Positions 43,666-53,381 of a DNA stretch of 59,509 bases are shown piece by piece. The stretch is taken from contig JAHEAL010000008.1 of the NCBI GenBank assembly GCA_024642775.1, positions 1-59,509 on the forward strand, in the 5' to 3' direction. The stretch is from Nitrosomonadales bacterium. GTDB taxonomy: Bacteria > Pseudomonadota > Gammaproteobacteria > Burkholderiales > Methylophilaceae. Made by a program: the position numbers and the translations under genes. Under the pieces are notes generated by a model, which ran no database searches, was not told the origin of the DNA, and saw only the letters and a list, made by a program, of their open reading frames with translations. The stretch's first letter is position 1. Every line of letters begins with the position of its first letter.

Positions 43666-44474
43666 AAAAAGTTATAAACAACCCGCTATCACTGATTGGC
43701 TTAATGATCATTGTATTGATTTCTGTCTTAGCAATATTTGCTAACCTACTAAGTCCTTTTGATCCAAATTTCATAAATATTGATTCCATTTTAACAGCTC
43801 CTAACCACATTCACTGGATGGGAACAGATGCTTTAGGAAGAGATGTTTTATCCAGAATGCTACATGGGGCCCAGATATCATTACTTGTTGGAATTGTTGC
43901 TGTTGGTATATCAACATTAATTGGGATAATTCTTGGTTCGATATCGGGTTATTACAGAGGGATTGTTGATGCAACAATCATGAGAATTGTAGACATAATG
44001 CTTTCCATTCCCTCTTTTTTTCTAATTCTTGCGGTAATTGCCTTTTTAACACCCTCTATTTGGAACATAATGATTGTAATAGGATTAACATCGTGGATGG
44101 GTGTCACACGATTAGTTAGAGCGGAATTTTTAAGTCTAAATCAAAGAGATTTTGTTATGGCTGCAAAAACATCCGGGGCAAGTGATTTGAGGATTATCTT
44201 GACTCATCTTTTACCGAACAGCCTCGGGCCGATCATTGTAAGCACTGTTTTAGGTGTTGCAAGTGCAGTTTTAATTGAGTCTGGATTAAGTTTTCTTGGC
44301 CTTGGAGTTCAGGCGCCCACTGCATCTTGGGGAAATATTTTAACTGATGGAAAAGAGTATATCCAATTTGCTTGGTGGTTATCTTTATTTCCTGGGCTTG
44401 CAATACTTGTAACTGTATTGGGTTATAATCTCCTTGGTGAGGGTCTAAGAGATAACTTTGACCAAAATAGTTAG
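43662..44474 (+). CDS. Peptide ABC transporter permease (OppC/DppC type)
   Basis: A 270-residue permease. The family start NPLSLIGLMIIVLISVLAIF is followed by HWMGTDALGRDVLSRMLHGA, the DppC signature. The ATPase-docking EAA loop is RDFVMAAKTSGASDLRIILTH. About six helices are present. No ATP-binding subunit (DppD/F) follows; the next gene is fabI, 21 bp downstream. The pump must borrow ATPases encoded elsewhere, or those genes were relocated. Confidence 0.93.
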   Translation: MKKVINNPLSLIGLMIIVLISVLAIFANLLSPFDPNFINIDSILTAPNHIHWMGTDALGRDVLSRMLHGAQISLLVGIVAVGISTLIGIILGSISGYYRGIVDATIMRIVDIMLSIPSFFLILAVIAFLTPSIWNIMIVIGLTSWMGVTRLVRAEFLSLNQRDFVMAAKTSGASDLRIILTHLLPNSLGPIIVSTVLGVASAVLIESGLSFLGLGVQAPTASWGNILTDGKEYIQFAWWLSLFPGLAILVTVLGYNLLGEGLRDNFDQNS

Positions 44475-44495
44475 ATAATTCTCAATGAGGTAATT

Positions 44496-45278
44496 ATGTC
44501 ATTCTTAAAAAATAAACGTGCACTGATACTTGGTATGCTAAGTGATCGTTCAATTGCATACGGTATTGCTGATGCTATGCATAAACAAGGTGCAGAGCTT
44601 GCATTTACGCATCAAGTTGAAAAGCATGAGCAAAGAGTAAGGAAGTTAGCGAGTAATTTCAATAGTGAAATTGTTCTCCCCTGTGATGTTTCAAATGATG
44701 AAGAAATTGAAAATCTTTTTATTAAATTAAAAGATTATTGGGATACGTTTGATATCCTTGTTCATTCAATAGCGTTTGTTCCCAAGGATGCTCTTCAAGG
44801 TGATTTTGTGGAAAATACCTCAAGAGAGAATTTTAAAATTGCCCATGATATAAGCTCTTATAGTTTTACTGCCCTAGCCAAAGCTGCGCTGCCGTCACTT
44901 AGCAAAGATGCCAGCTTACTAACCGTAAGTTACTTAGGTGCGGAAAGAACAATGCCTAATTACAATGTTATGGGCCTTGCAAAGGCAAGCTTAGAGGCAA
45001 ATGTGCGCTATATGTCACAAAGTTTAGGACCCAAAGGTATAAGGGTGAATGCTGTGTCTGCCGGACCCATTAAAACATTAGCTGCATCAGGTATATCTGA
45101 TTTTGATAAGATGTACTCATTTAATGAAAAACATGCATCATTAAGAAGAAACGTAACGATAGAAGAGGTTGGAAATGCAGCCGCCTTCCTGTGTAGTGAT
45201 CTAGCAAGTGGAATTACTGGAGAAATAACTTACGTAGATGGCGGAATGAATATAACCGCAGCTGGAGCAATAGAATAA
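44496..45278 (+). CDS. fabI: Enoyl-ACP reductase FabI (NADH)
   Basis: FabI performs the last reduction of each fatty acid elongation cycle. The 260-residue SDR protein has the FabI-type coenzyme motif [20 protein letters not shown]. The catalytic segment is [20 protein letters not shown], with Tyr-x6-Lys, and [15 protein letters not shown] lies in the substrate loop. A GAGGT ribosome site precedes the ATG by about 5 nt. It is the triclosan-target type. It follows the ABC permease genes and converges on ppiD with a 10-bp gap. Confidence 0.96.
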   Translation: MSFLKNKRALILGMLSDRSIAYGIADAMHKQGAELAFTHQVEKHEQRVRKLASNFNSEIVLPCDVSNDEEIENLFIKLKDYWDTFDILVHSIAFVPKDALQGDFVENTSRENFKIAHDISSYSFTALAKAALPSLSKDASLLTVSYLGAERTMPNYNVMGLAKASLEANVRYMSQSLGPKGIRVNAVSAGPIKTLAASGISDFDKMYSFNEKHASLRRNVTIEEVGNAAAFLCSDLASGITGEITYVDGGMNITAAGAIE

Positions 45279-45288
45279 AAATTATTTT

Positions 45289-47163
45289 TTAGTTTAGGAT
45301 CTTAGAGTTGATGTTTATATTAGCGTCGTCTCTGAGATCCATAAGATATGAATCTTCAATCTGTTTATCAATAGCCCGAGAAAACTCATCATTAAAGAAG
45401 GTAATATCTTCTTCACTTATATTTTCGCTGTCTACCTTATCAAGCTTTATAACCATGTACTCGCCCTTTGGATCATAAATTCCTGAGTAAGCTGGAAGTT
45501 TAGAGGCGTTCATTTTAAAAATTTCTTCTGCAATTGCATCAGACAATCCTTGTTTGTCAGCACGATCGATAGTTAGATCATCTATCCATTTCGGCTCTTT
45601 GCCATTACCACTTTTCAGATCTTCAACAATCTTATTTCCATCATTAATCAAACTCTCTTGTGCATTTCTTTTTAACAAGAATTCCTTAATACGAGACTCA
45701 ACCTCAGCAAAAGGCATAGTATCAGATTTCCTGAAATCAACGACCCTGGCAGATACTAAGTTATTTGGAGAAACTTCAATTGCTGGCGTGTTAAATTTAT
45801 TTTCAATAATTGTTTTATCGAACACCGCATCAGAAAAAACTGGGTTATTAAAAAACTGTTGCGCATCTTCTTTTGAAAGCCAATCGCTTTGTTGTACTTC
45901 TAATTTATATTTATCTATAACCGAATCAAGTGATTCTTTTTTTTCATAAACCATATTGCTAAAATCATCAGCATTCGAATTATAAATCTCAAGAGCTTTT
46001 TGGTACATTAACTCGCCTTTTATTTGCGGCTTTACGTCTTTATATGATACCTGATCCCCTTTGATGTCATCCAATCTAATAATATGGTATCCAAAATCGG
46101 TTTGCACGACACTTGAGATATCTCCTTTTTTCATCGAGTAAACTGTATCCTCAAAGGGCTTTACCATGGTACCCCGTTTAAATGAACCTAAAGAGCCACC
46201 ATTCTTCGCTGACTCAGGATCTTGAGAATATTTTTTAGCCAAGTCATTAAACTGTTTGGGATTTTTTTTGATTTTCACCAAAATATCATCAGCTTGGCTT
46301 TTAACGCTTGCCTTTTCTGTATCAGACATTGAATTATCAGCTAAAAGAAGGATATGGCTAGCAGCCCTTTCTTCACTACCTTCGTAGTTTTGTTTGTTTT
46401 CGTCATAGAATTTCTTAATCTCATCGTCAACTACTGAAACCGAAGGAACAATCCCAGCTACTGAGTAAACAACAAAATCAATTTTTACTTGGTCAGGTCT
46501 AATGAATGAATTAACATTTTCATCATAAAATTTCTTGACATCATCATCCGTTAACTTAATATTTTTCTCATATTCTAATTGCAATATGTCGTAAAGCTTT
46601 ACGTGTCTTTTTTGATAAGCTATTTTTGCAACATCATTTATTAATTCACTTGGGTAGTAAGTTAAATTTGCCAAGGTCCCTTGGATCTGTTGTGTTGCCA
46701 TGTCATTTCTAATTCGGGATTCAAGCTTTTTAGGGGTTAATCCATTGTACTGAACTATTTGATCGTATCGTTCTTGAGAAAATTTTCCATTGTCTTGGAA
46801 ATCAGGCATGCCAACTATATAGGTAGATAATTGATTGTCTGATATTCTAAAATTAAATTTAGACACAGCATCTGCTATAAGTTGACTATCTATAAGTGAA
46901 TCAATAACGTTTTTTTTGAATTCTGGAGATTGCAGAATTGTCGGATCCCCACCCTCTGAATCTAATCTTTCTTTGAGAACAGCCATAGACCTTTGGAAGT
47001 CTTGATTGCTTATGTTAAACCCATTCACGGATGCTACGTTTACGTTTGTTCCAATTGAGTTCAAATAAGAATCGATTCCAAACAAAGCAAATGGAACTAC
47101 AATGATTGCTAAAACAACTTTAGCCCATTTCTTCTCTAAACCATTTCTTATTGTCTCTAACAT
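45289..47163 (-). CDS. ppiD: Periplasmic folding chaperone / PPIase PpiD
   Basis: PpiD is anchored at the inner membrane and assists proteins leaving SecYEG. The 624-residue product has an N-terminal membrane helix (VVLAIIVVPFALFGI) after the typical MLETIRNGLEKKWAK. A SurA_N-type chaperone domain follows. A parvulin domain is visible around residues 265-360 (ASHILL to FGYHIIRLDDI, with DPESAKNGGSLGSFKRGTM). A second degenerate chaperone part completes it. It lies downstream of the tRNA-Val and tRNA-Asp genes and may be cotranscribed with them, as no terminator hairpin separates them. Confidence 0.94.
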   Translation of the reverse strand: MLETIRNGLEKKWAKVVLAIIVVPFALFGIDSYLNSIGTNVNVASVNGFNISNQDFQRSMAVLKERLDSEGGDPTILQSPEFKKNVIDSLIDSQLIADAVSKFNFRISDNQLSTYIVGMPDFQDNGKFSQERYDQIVQYNGLTPKKLESRIRNDMATQQIQGTLANLTYYPSELINDVAKIAYQKRHVKLYDILQLEYEKNIKLTDDDVKKFYDENVNSFIRPDQVKIDFVVYSVAGIVPSVSVVDDEIKKFYDENKQNYEGSEERAASHILLLADNSMSDTEKASVKSQADDILVKIKKNPKQFNDLAKKYSQDPESAKNGGSLGSFKRGTMVKPFEDTVYSMKKGDISSVVQTDFGYHIIRLDDIKGDQVSYKDVKPQIKGELMYQKALEIYNSNADDFSNMVYEKKESLDSVIDKYKLEVQQSDWLSKEDAQQFFNNPVFSDAVFDKTIIENKFNTPAIEVSPNNLVSARVVDFRKSDTMPFAEVESRIKEFLLKRNAQESLINDGNKIVEDLKSGNGKEPKWIDDLTIDRADKQGLSDAIAEEIFKMNASKLPAYSGIYDPKGEYMVIKLDKVDSENISEEDITFFNDEFSRAIDKQIEDSYLMDLRDDANININSKILN

Positions 47164-47203
47164 GAATCTTATGACCTTTATGAATCAAAAAGTTCTAAAA
47201 AGT

Positions 47204-47280
47204 TGGCGGAGTGGACGGGACTCGAACCCGCGACCCCCGGCGTGACAGGCCGGTATTCTAACCAACTGAACTACCACTCC
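47204..47280 (-). tRNA. tRNA-Asp (anticodon GTC)
   Basis: A complete 77-nt cloverleaf including encoded CCA. The acceptor stem is GGAGTGG with CCACTCC. The anticodon loop is CTGTCAC with GTC, the T-loop GTTCGAGTC and discriminator G. It lies 6 bp after tRNA-Val and 40 bp before ppiD. Confidence 0.97.
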
Positions 47281-47286
47281 TTATTT

Positions 47287-47362
47287 TGGTGGGTGCTGAC
47301 GGGGTCGAACCGCCGACATTCGCCTTGTAAGGGCGACGCTCTACCAACTGAGCTAAGCACCC
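47287..47362 (-). tRNA. tRNA-Val (anticodon TAC)
   Basis: A complete 76-nt cloverleaf including encoded CCA. The acceptor stem is GGGTGCT with AGCACCC. The D-arm is TAGCTCAGTTGGTAGAGC, the anticodon loop CTTACAA with TAC, the T-loop GGTTCGACC and discriminator A. It is the first gene of the tRNA-Val-tRNA-Asp unit. Confidence 0.97.
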
Positions 47363-47382
47363 AAAATAATATCGAGGACGCC

Positions 47383-47388
47383 ATTCTA
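47383..47388 (-). promoter_or_regulatory. -10 box of the tRNA-Val/tRNA-Asp(-ppiD) unit
   Basis: On the minus strand TAGAAT (47388-47383) is followed by a GC-rich discriminator GGCGTCC, which is unusual for this AT-rich DNA and typical of stringently controlled stable-RNA promoters. The -35 region is poor. Transcription would start about 15 nt upstream of tRNA-Val. Confidence 0.5.
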
Positions 47389-47418
47389 CAATAAGTTTTT
47401 TCTAAATACCAGCTTATT

Positions 47419-49827
47419 TTAGTGCGCTATGGATTTATCAACTTTTTCTAGATTTTGACCTGCAATAGATTTTTTATGATCTTTAATTTTTTTTGATTTA
47501 TAGGTTTCAGGGTCCTTAGTTAGTGCAATTTTTAAAACCTCGTCAATACTCTTTACAGGAATTACTTCTATTTTCTTAAGAACCTCTTGAGGGATATCAA
47601 TTAAATCTTTTGCGTTCAAATGAGGAATTAGAACTTTTTTAATTCCACCTCGATGAGCAGCCAACAACTTCTCTTTTAGGCCACCAATAGGAAGCACCTC
47701 ACCACGAAGTGTGATCTCACCGGTCATCGCAACATCAGACCTAACAGGAATACCGGTTAAAGCTGAAATAATACCTGTCGTCATTCCAATGCCTGCACTC
47801 GGTCCATCTTTTGGTGTAGCAGCCTCCGGAAGATGGATATGGATGTCGTTTTTTTCATAAAAATCCATTGGAATATTTAATTTATCCGATCTACTTCTTA
47901 CTACGCTTAATGCAGCATGAATTGATTCCTTCATTACATCGCCTAATTTACCAGTAAGATTAATTTTACCCTTACCAGGCATAATTATAGTTTCAATAGT
48001 GAGCAGTTCCCCGCCAACTTGGGTCCATGCTAAACCGGTAACTTGGCCTATTTGATTTTTTTTAGATGCTAAGCCAATATCGTAAATTTTCACACCCAGG
48101 TATTCATCAATATTTAAGGATGAAACTGAGATTTTGTTTACCTTCTTCATGGTCAATAATTTCTTAACCGCTTTTCGGCAAATTTTTGCGATCTCCTGCT
48201 CTAATTTTCTTACGCCCGCTTCGCGGGTATAAAATTGTATAATGCTTTTGACTGCTGATTTGTTAATTACTAATTCAGCTTTTTTCAAGCCATGAGCCTT
48301 AAGTTGCTTTGGCACTAAGTGGGCAGAGGCAATATCAATTTTTTCTTGCTCCGTATAACCAGCCAAACGAATAATCTCCATTCGATCGAGCAAAGGTTCA
48401 GGAATATTGAGGGTATTTGCAGTGGCAACAAACATTACATTCGATAAGTCATACTCTACCTCTGCATAATGATCAATAAATGTATGATTTTGCTCTGGAT
48501 CTAAAACTTCAAGCAATGCAGATGAAGGGTCTCCACGAAAATCCTGCCCCATTTTATCCACCTCATCAAGAAGAAATAATGGGTTTTTTACGCCAACTTT
48601 TGTCATATTTTGTAAAACTTTACCAGGCATAGAACCTATGTAAGTTTTTCTGTGTCCACGAATTTCTGACTCATCACGGACACCACCTAATGCCATGCGT
48701 ATAAATTTTCGGTTTACTGACTTAGCTATACTTTGTCCTAAAGATGTCTTCCCTACTCCAGGAGGCCCAACTAAACATAGGATTGGTGACTTTACTTTAT
48801 CAACCCGCTGTTGGACTGCAAGATATTCTATTATTCTTTCTTTGACTTTATCTAAACCGTGGTGATCTAGATCTAAAATATTTTCCGCTTCTTTCAGATT
48901 TGAACTAATTTTTGTCGTTTGCGCCCATGGAAGGTTCACAAGTGTCTCGATGTAGGTTCTTACTACTGAAGCCTCAGCTGACATTGGGGACATCATTTTT
49001 AATTTCTTAAGTTCGGATAAGCACTTTTCTTGAGCTTCTATCGACAACCCCGAAGAAATAATCTTTTTCTCAAGCTCCTCAAACTCTGCCGTTTCGTCTT
49101 GCTCACCCAATTCTTTTTGGATAGCCTTAACCTGTTCATTTAGGTAATATTCTCGCTGAGACTTTTCCATTTGTCTTTTAACACGACCTCGAATACGTTT
49201 TTCAACTTGAAGAATATCCAACTCTGCCTCAAGGAGAGATAACAGGAGATCAAGCCTGTCTTTAATATTTAAACTTTCCAAAAGTTTTTGTTTATCAGAA
49301 AGTTTTAGGTTTAGGTTAGCTGATATTGAATCTGCCATCCTTCCAGGTTCATCAATCGATGATAGTGTTGTTAATAATTCAGGCGGAATTTTTTTATTAA
49401 GTTTTACATACTGATCAAATTGAGAATAAATAGTCCTCATCAACGCAATTGACTGTTTATCCTTGGTTTCTTTTGATTTTATTAATTTATAATCAGCCAT
49501 CCAAAAATCACTTGAATCATAAAATTTTGTTAAGCTAATCCTTTCAGTTCCCTCAACCAAAACCTTAACCGTTCCATCGGGAAGTTTAAGCATTTGCAAA
49601 ATAGTAGCCAGGGTTCCTATTTCAAAAAAATCTTTCGAAGTTGGCTCATCCATATTTGCAGACTTTTGGGCGACTAAAAGAATTTGTTTATCGCCGCCAT
49701 TTGCTTGCTCTATAGCTTTAATAGATTTATCACGTCCTACAAATAATGGTATTACAAGCTGTGGATATACAACAACATCTCTTAAAGGTAGCAAGGGTAA
49801 TGGGTTGGTCTTGGTTAATTTAGTCAT
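47419..49827 (-). CDS. lon: ATP-dependent protease Lon (LonA)
   Basis: Lon degrades misfolded and regulatory proteins. The 802-residue product has the N-terminal LON domain ([20 protein letters not shown]) and a coiled-coil middle. The AAA domain has Walker [20 protein letters not shown] and Walker [13 protein letters not shown]. The C-terminal Ser-Lys protease domain shows the nucleophile in [12 protein letters not shown] and the Lys in [15 protein letters not shown] sigma-32 heat-shock promoter lies just upstream, so it is transcribed separately from clpX. Confidence 0.98.
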   Translation of the reverse strand: MTKLTKTNPLPLLPLRDVVVYPQLVIPLFVGRDKSIKAIEQANGGDKQILLVAQKSANMDEPTSKDFFEIGTLATILQMLKLPDGTVKVLVEGTERISLTKFYDSSDFWMADYKLIKSKETKDKQSIALMRTIYSQFDQYVKLNKKIPPELLTTLSSIDEPGRMADSISANLNLKLSDKQKLLESLNIKDRLDLLLSLLEAELDILQVEKRIRGRVKRQMEKSQREYYLNEQVKAIQKELGEQDETAEFEELEKKIISSGLSIEAQEKCLSELKKLKMMSPMSAEASVVRTYIETLVNLPWAQTTKISSNLKEAENILDLDHHGLDKVKERIIEYLAVQQRVDKVKSPILCLVGPPGVGKTSLGQSIAKSVNRKFIRMALGGVRDESEIRGHRKTYIGSMPGKVLQNMTKVGVKNPLFLLDEVDKMGQDFRGDPSSALLEVLDPEQNHTFIDHYAEVEYDLSNVMFVATANTLNIPEPLLDRMEIIRLAGYTEQEKIDIASAHLVPKQLKAHGLKKAELVINKSAVKSIIQFYTREAGVRKLEQEIAKICRKAVKKLLTMKKVNKISVSSLNIDEYLGVKIYDIGLASKKNQIGQVTGLAWTQVGGELLTIETIIMPGKGKINLTGKLGDVMKESIHAALSVVRSRSDKLNIPMDFYEKNDIHIHLPEAATPKDGPSAGIGMTTGIISALTGIPVRSDVAMTGEITLRGEVLPIGGLKEKLLAAHRGGIKKVLIPHLNAKDLIDIPQEVLKKIEVIPVKSIDEVLKIALTKDPETYKSKKIKDHKKSIAGQNLEKVDKSIAH

Positions 49828-49858
49828 TAATTACTTTCTCTTGTGCGTTATAAGTTTA

Positions 49859-49886
49859 TTATGGGGTCTAGACTAAATAATTCAAG
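49859..49886 (-). promoter_or_regulatory. Sigma-32 (RpoH) heat-shock promoter of lon
   Basis: On the minus strand CTTGAAT (49886-49880) and CCCCATAA (49866-49859) are separated by 13 bp. This matches the E. coli sigma-32 consensus CTTGAAA / CCCCATnT with its usual 13-14 bp spacing. Transcription would start near 49852, giving a 25-nt leader with AAGAGAAAG before the lon ATG. The element begins just after the clpX stop. Confidence 0.85.
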
Positions 49887-49896
49887 CTTTAAGACA

Positions 49897-51156
49897 CTAT
49901 TCGTTGATTTTTTTTGAGTCAGTATGAATTAATATCGGTTTACTATGTTTAGTAATTGTCTTTTCATCGATAATAACTTTTTCTATTGTGTTATCAGATG
50001 GAATTTCAAACATAATATCTTGCAAAGCTTCCTCAAGAATTGATCGTAAACCTCGGGCGCCTGTATTTCTCTTCATTGCTTGGTGTGCAATTTGAAGCAA
50101 AGCTTGATCCCTAAACTCAAGCTCAACACCTTCAATCTCAAAAAGTTTTTTAAATTGTTTAATTAGGGCATTTTTTGGTTCGGTTAATATTTTAATCAAA
50201 GCATCATTATCCAATGGTTCCAAAGCTGATATAACTGGCAATCGACCTATAAACTCAGGAATTAACCCAAATTTAACCAAATCCTCTGATTCAGTATCTT
50301 TTAATAACTGATAGGTTAACTTACTATCATTTTTTGAATTAACACTAGCACTAAAACCAATGCTGTTACTTTCAAGCCTTCTTTGTATAATTTTTTCAAG
50401 ACCATCGAATGCGCCACCGCAAATAAATAAAATATTAGAAGTGTCAATTTGAATAAACTCTTGATTCGGATGTTTCCTACCCCCCTGAGGCGGAACTGAG
50501 GCCACAGTGCCTTCTATTAACTTTAATAAGGCTTGTTGCACCCCTTCCCCAGAAACATCTCTTGTAATAGAGGGGTTATCAGATTTTCTCGAAATTTTAT
50601 CAACTTCATCAATATAGATAATACCCTTTTCAGCTTTTTTGACGTCATAATCACATTTTTGCAGCAACTTTTGCATAATGTTTTCAACATCTTCACCAAC
50701 ATAGCCAGCCTCGGTAAGTGTGGTTGCGTCTGCCATAACAAAAGGGACATTCAGGAAGGAGGCAAGAGTTTGAGCCAGAAGAGTCTTTCCAGAGCCGGTT
50801 GGCCCAATGAGTAAGATGTTACTTTTTGCAATAACTACATCATTATCACTGCTATTCCCCAAACGTTTGTAATGATTATAGACTGCCACAGATAATGCCT
50901 TTTTCGCTTTATCTTGACCTATTATATGCTGATTTAATTGTTCAAAAATCTCACTTGGCTTTGGGACGTAGTCTGAATATTCATTACCTTTAGCGGGATC
51001 GTTAGATTTGATTTCTTCTTTGATTATATCTGTACATAAATCGATACATTCATCACAAATAAAAACTGATGGACCTGCAATTAATTTTTTTACTTCATGT
51101 TGATTTTTTCCACAAAAAGAGCAGAAAAGAGATTTATCTTTGTCTTGATCACTCAT
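49897..51156 (-). CDS. clpX: ATP-dependent Clp protease ATPase subunit ClpX
   Basis: ClpX unfolds tagged substrates and feeds them to ClpP. The 419-residue product has the N-terminal C4 zinc finger (CSFCGKNQ and [10 protein letters not shown]). Walker A is [14 protein letters not shown], the pore loop [14 protein letters not shown] and Walker [12 protein letters not shown]. The ClpP-binding IGF loop is visible in [12 protein letters not shown]. It starts 21 bp after clpP and belongs to tig-clpP-clpX. Confidence 0.98.
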   Translation of the reverse strand: MSDQDKDKSLFCSFCGKNQHEVKKLIAGPSVFICDECIDLCTDIIKEEIKSNDPAKGNEYSDYVPKPSEIFEQLNQHIIGQDKAKKALSVAVYNHYKRLGNSSDNDVVIAKSNILLIGPTGSGKTLLAQTLASFLNVPFVMADATTLTEAGYVGEDVENIMQKLLQKCDYDVKKAEKGIIYIDEVDKISRKSDNPSITRDVSGEGVQQALLKLIEGTVASVPPQGGRKHPNQEFIQIDTSNILFICGGAFDGLEKIIQRRLESNSIGFSASVNSKNDSKLTYQLLKDTESEDLVKFGLIPEFIGRLPVISALEPLDNDALIKILTEPKNALIKQFKKLFEIEGVELEFRDQALLQIAHQAMKRNTGARGLRSILEEALQDIMFEIPSDNTIEKVIIDEKTITKHSKPILIHTDSKKINE

Positions 51157-51177
51157 ATTTTAAGCCTCTCGCTATTG

Positions 51178-51798
51178 CTAACGTTTGTTTAGTACTTGAT
51201 CAACCAGTCCATATTTTACAGCATCTTCAGCGCTCATAAAATTATCACGATCGGTATCTTTAGCTATCACATCAATGTCTTGACTTGTATGAGTTGATAA
51301 AATTCGATTTAATTTTTCTTTTAGATATAAAATTTCTTTTGCATGGATCTCGATATCAGAAGCTTGTCCTTGAAATCCACCTAAGGGTTGATGAATCATT
51401 ACTCTTGAATTAGGTAGGCAAAATCTTTTATTTTTTGCACCCGCTGTTAACAACAAGGCACCCATACTAGCAGCCTGACCTATACATAGAGTACTAACGT
51501 CTGGCTTGATAAACTGCATAGTGTCATATATAGCCATCCCAGCCGTTACAGAACCACCAGGTGAATTAATGTACAGTGATATATCTTTGTCGGGATTTTC
51601 AGCTTCTAGGAATAGCAGTTGAGCAACTACCAAGTTAGCAGTCATATCATCGACAGGGCCAACTAAAAAAACTACTCTTTCTTTCAGTAATCTGGAGTAA
51701 ATGTCATAAGACCTCTCTCCTCGACCACTTTGCTCAACAACCATTGGAATATAACCCAAGTTCTTTATATCTTTTGCATTGTTGTCAAAAAAACTCAT
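51178..51798 (-). CDS. clpP: ATP-dependent Clp protease proteolytic subunit ClpP
   Basis: ClpP is the tetradecameric serine protease. The 206-residue product has the oxyanion segment [17 protein letters not shown]. The catalytic Ser is in [17 protein letters not shown], the catalytic His in [13 protein letters not shown], and the Asp is near [17 protein letters not shown]. The short N-terminus [20 protein letters not shown] includes a likely propeptide. The start shares a base with the tig stop, showing coupling. Confidence 0.98.
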   Translation of the reverse strand: MSFFDNNAKDIKNLGYIPMVVEQSGRGERSYDIYSRLLKERVVFLVGPVDDMTANLVVAQLLFLEAENPDKDISLYINSPGGSVTAGMAIYDTMQFIKPDVSTLCIGQAASMGALLLTAGAKNKRFCLPNSRVMIHQPLGGFQGQASDIEIHAKEILYLKEKLNRILSTHTSQDIDVIAKDTDRDNFMSAEDAVKYGLVDQVLNKR

Positions 51799-53105
51799 TA
51801 GTTATTACTTCCCATTAATTCATCAAAAGTTACTTTTTCTTTGGTCACTTTACAGGATTTCATTACAAAATTAACCACATTATCTTCAGTAGCTAGTGCA
51901 GCTGGTTCGTTTAACCGTTCTTGTTTTTCATAAAACCACTTAACAGCCTGATCAGGTTCATCATAAGATTTTGAAAACTCTTCAATTTTAGATTTTACTT
52001 GCTCTTCAGTTGCATGAAGTTTTTCCTTATCAACTAGATGTGCAAGCACAATTCTTAATCTTGCAGTTTGCTCAGCACGATCAGAAAACATTGATGGCTC
52101 AAGCTTCAAATCATTTATCTTCGCACCCTGTCTTTGGAGATTCTCTGTCATTTGTTGCATTAGTCGATATGATTCATTATCAATAACAGATTTTGGAACA
52201 TCAAATTTGGCATGCTTAACAAGCTCAACAAAAACTTGATCTTTTTCTTTTAACTTAATTCTTTTTTCAACTTCTTCCGTTAAAGATGATTCGATTTGCT
52301 TCTTCATCTCCTCAACATTACCATCATCAATACCAAGGGACTTTGCAAACTCTGCATCAAGTTCTGGCATAAGCATTTCATCAACCGCTGTAACCACAAC
52401 GCTGTATTTAACTTTCTTGTCAGCCAATTGTTCAGGTTTGTGGTCTTTTGGATAATAAATCTCAAAATCTTTTAAATCATCAGCTTTCAAGCCAATAAGT
52501 TCTTTGTCAAAAATTTCCAGTCTATTTTTATCACCTAATACAAAATTAAGAGTTTCTTTTCCAGTTGATTCTGCTGATTTTCCATCAATAAATGACTCTA
52601 ATTTAACATGAACACGGTCTCCAGTTTTGGCTGCTCTATCTACTTTGTTAAAGGTTGCTCTTTGTTTTTGCATCACCATTAGAGTACTTTCAATATCTTT
52701 CTTGGAAAGTTTTACCTCAGGTTGAGAGATCTGAATTTTTTTGTAATCAATATCTTTCACTTCCGGGATGACTTCAAAGGTTGCTGTGAATTCAAAGTCA
52801 GCTTTAATCTCAGGTAACGGATCATGTTGTATTTGCGGCATACCAACAATATTAAGTTTATTATCTTGAACAATTTGTCCGAATTGGGCTTCAATAGCGC
52901 GCGAATAAACTTCAGATCTGATATCAGGGCCGTATTGTTTTTCAATAATATTCATTGGTGCCTTGCCAGGTCTAAATCCTGGGATTCGGGCATTTTTTGA
53001 AACTTGTTTAAACCTCTGTTTAATTTCATCTTCCAGCGGCCCAATAATAACCTTACCCTTAACTTTACGTTCTATTTCACTTATCTTTTCAACAGCCTGT
53101 GTCAT
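51798..53105 (-). CDS. tig: Trigger factor
   Basis: Trigger factor binds the ribosome exit site and shelters nascent chains. The 435-residue product has the ribosome-docking signature [17 protein letters not shown], here GFRPGKAP. A central FKBP-type PPIase domain (about residues 155-245, [16 protein letters not shown]) and a helical C-terminal chaperone domain follow. It heads tig-clpP-clpX; the tRNA-Leu gene lies 66 bp upstream in the same direction. No ideal promoter is seen between them, so read-through from tRNA-Leu is possible. Confidence 0.97.
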   Translation of the reverse strand: MTQAVEKISEIERKVKGKVIIGPLEDEIKQRFKQVSKNARIPGFRPGKAPMNIIEKQYGPDIRSEVYSRAIEAQFGQIVQDNKLNIVGMPQIQHDPLPEIKADFEFTATFEVIPEVKDIDYKKIQISQPEVKLSKKDIESTLMVMQKQRATFNKVDRAAKTGDRVHVKLESFIDGKSAESTGKETLNFVLGDKNRLEIFDKELIGLKADDLKDFEIYYPKDHKPEQLADKKVKYSVVVTAVDEMLMPELDAEFAKSLGIDDGNVEEMKKQIESSLTEEVEKRIKLKEKDQVFVELVKHAKFDVPKSVIDNESYRLMQQMTENLQRQGAKINDLKLEPSMFSDRAEQTARLRIVLAHLVDKEKLHATEEQVKSKIEEFSKSYDEPDQAVKWFYEKQERLNEPAALATEDNVVNFVMKSCKVTKEKVTFDELMGSNN

Positions 53106-53171
53106 TTTTATTACCCTAAAATATTCTTAAAAATTTACCAAGTTTTACTTTAATAACGCATCACAAAAATG

Positions 53172-53256
53172 TGGTGCGAGAGGAGAGACTCGAACTCTCA
53201 CGCTTTTAGGCGCTGGAACCTAAATCCAGTGCGTCTACCAATTCCGCCACTCTCGC
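53172..53256 (-). tRNA. tRNA-Leu (anticodon TAG)
   Basis: An 85-nt tRNA with the long variable arm of class II tRNAs and encoded CCA. The acceptor stem is GCGAGAG with CTCTCGC. The anticodon stem CTGGA/TCCAG encloses the loop TTTAGGT with TAG, the T-loop is AGTTCGAGTC and the discriminator is A. It lies upstream of tig in the same orientation. Confidence 0.97.
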
Positions 53257-53271
53257 ATATTGAGATCGCAG

Positions 53272-53301
53272 ATTATACCATTTAAGATCCAAATTTGATA
53301 A
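53272..53301 (-). promoter_or_regulatory. Promoter of tRNA-Leu (extended -10)
   Basis: On the minus strand TGGTATAAT (53280-53272) is a perfect extended -10. A TTATCA (53301-53296) lies 18 bp upstream as a possible -35. The start would be near 53265, about 9 nt before the mature tRNA end. Confidence 0.7.
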
Positions 53302-53353
53302 ATAAATTCCATAAATTTACGGTTAAAAGTTTGTTAGAATAACTTAACTATTT

Positions 53354-53381
53354 TTGACAAATATCGCTGTTAAATTAAATT
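53354..53381 (+). promoter_or_regulatory. Possible promoter of the RND efflux operon
   Basis: A perfect TTGACA (53354-53359) is followed at 16 bp by TAAATT (53376-53381), a weak -10. The -10 overlaps the TTG that starts the open frame, so either the real start of translation is further downstream or this element is coincidental. Confidence 0.3.

Noticed and set aside
47164-47203. Terminator after tRNA-Asp
   Set aside because: There are two AACTTTTT T-runs but no preceding stem, so intrinsic termination is not supported.
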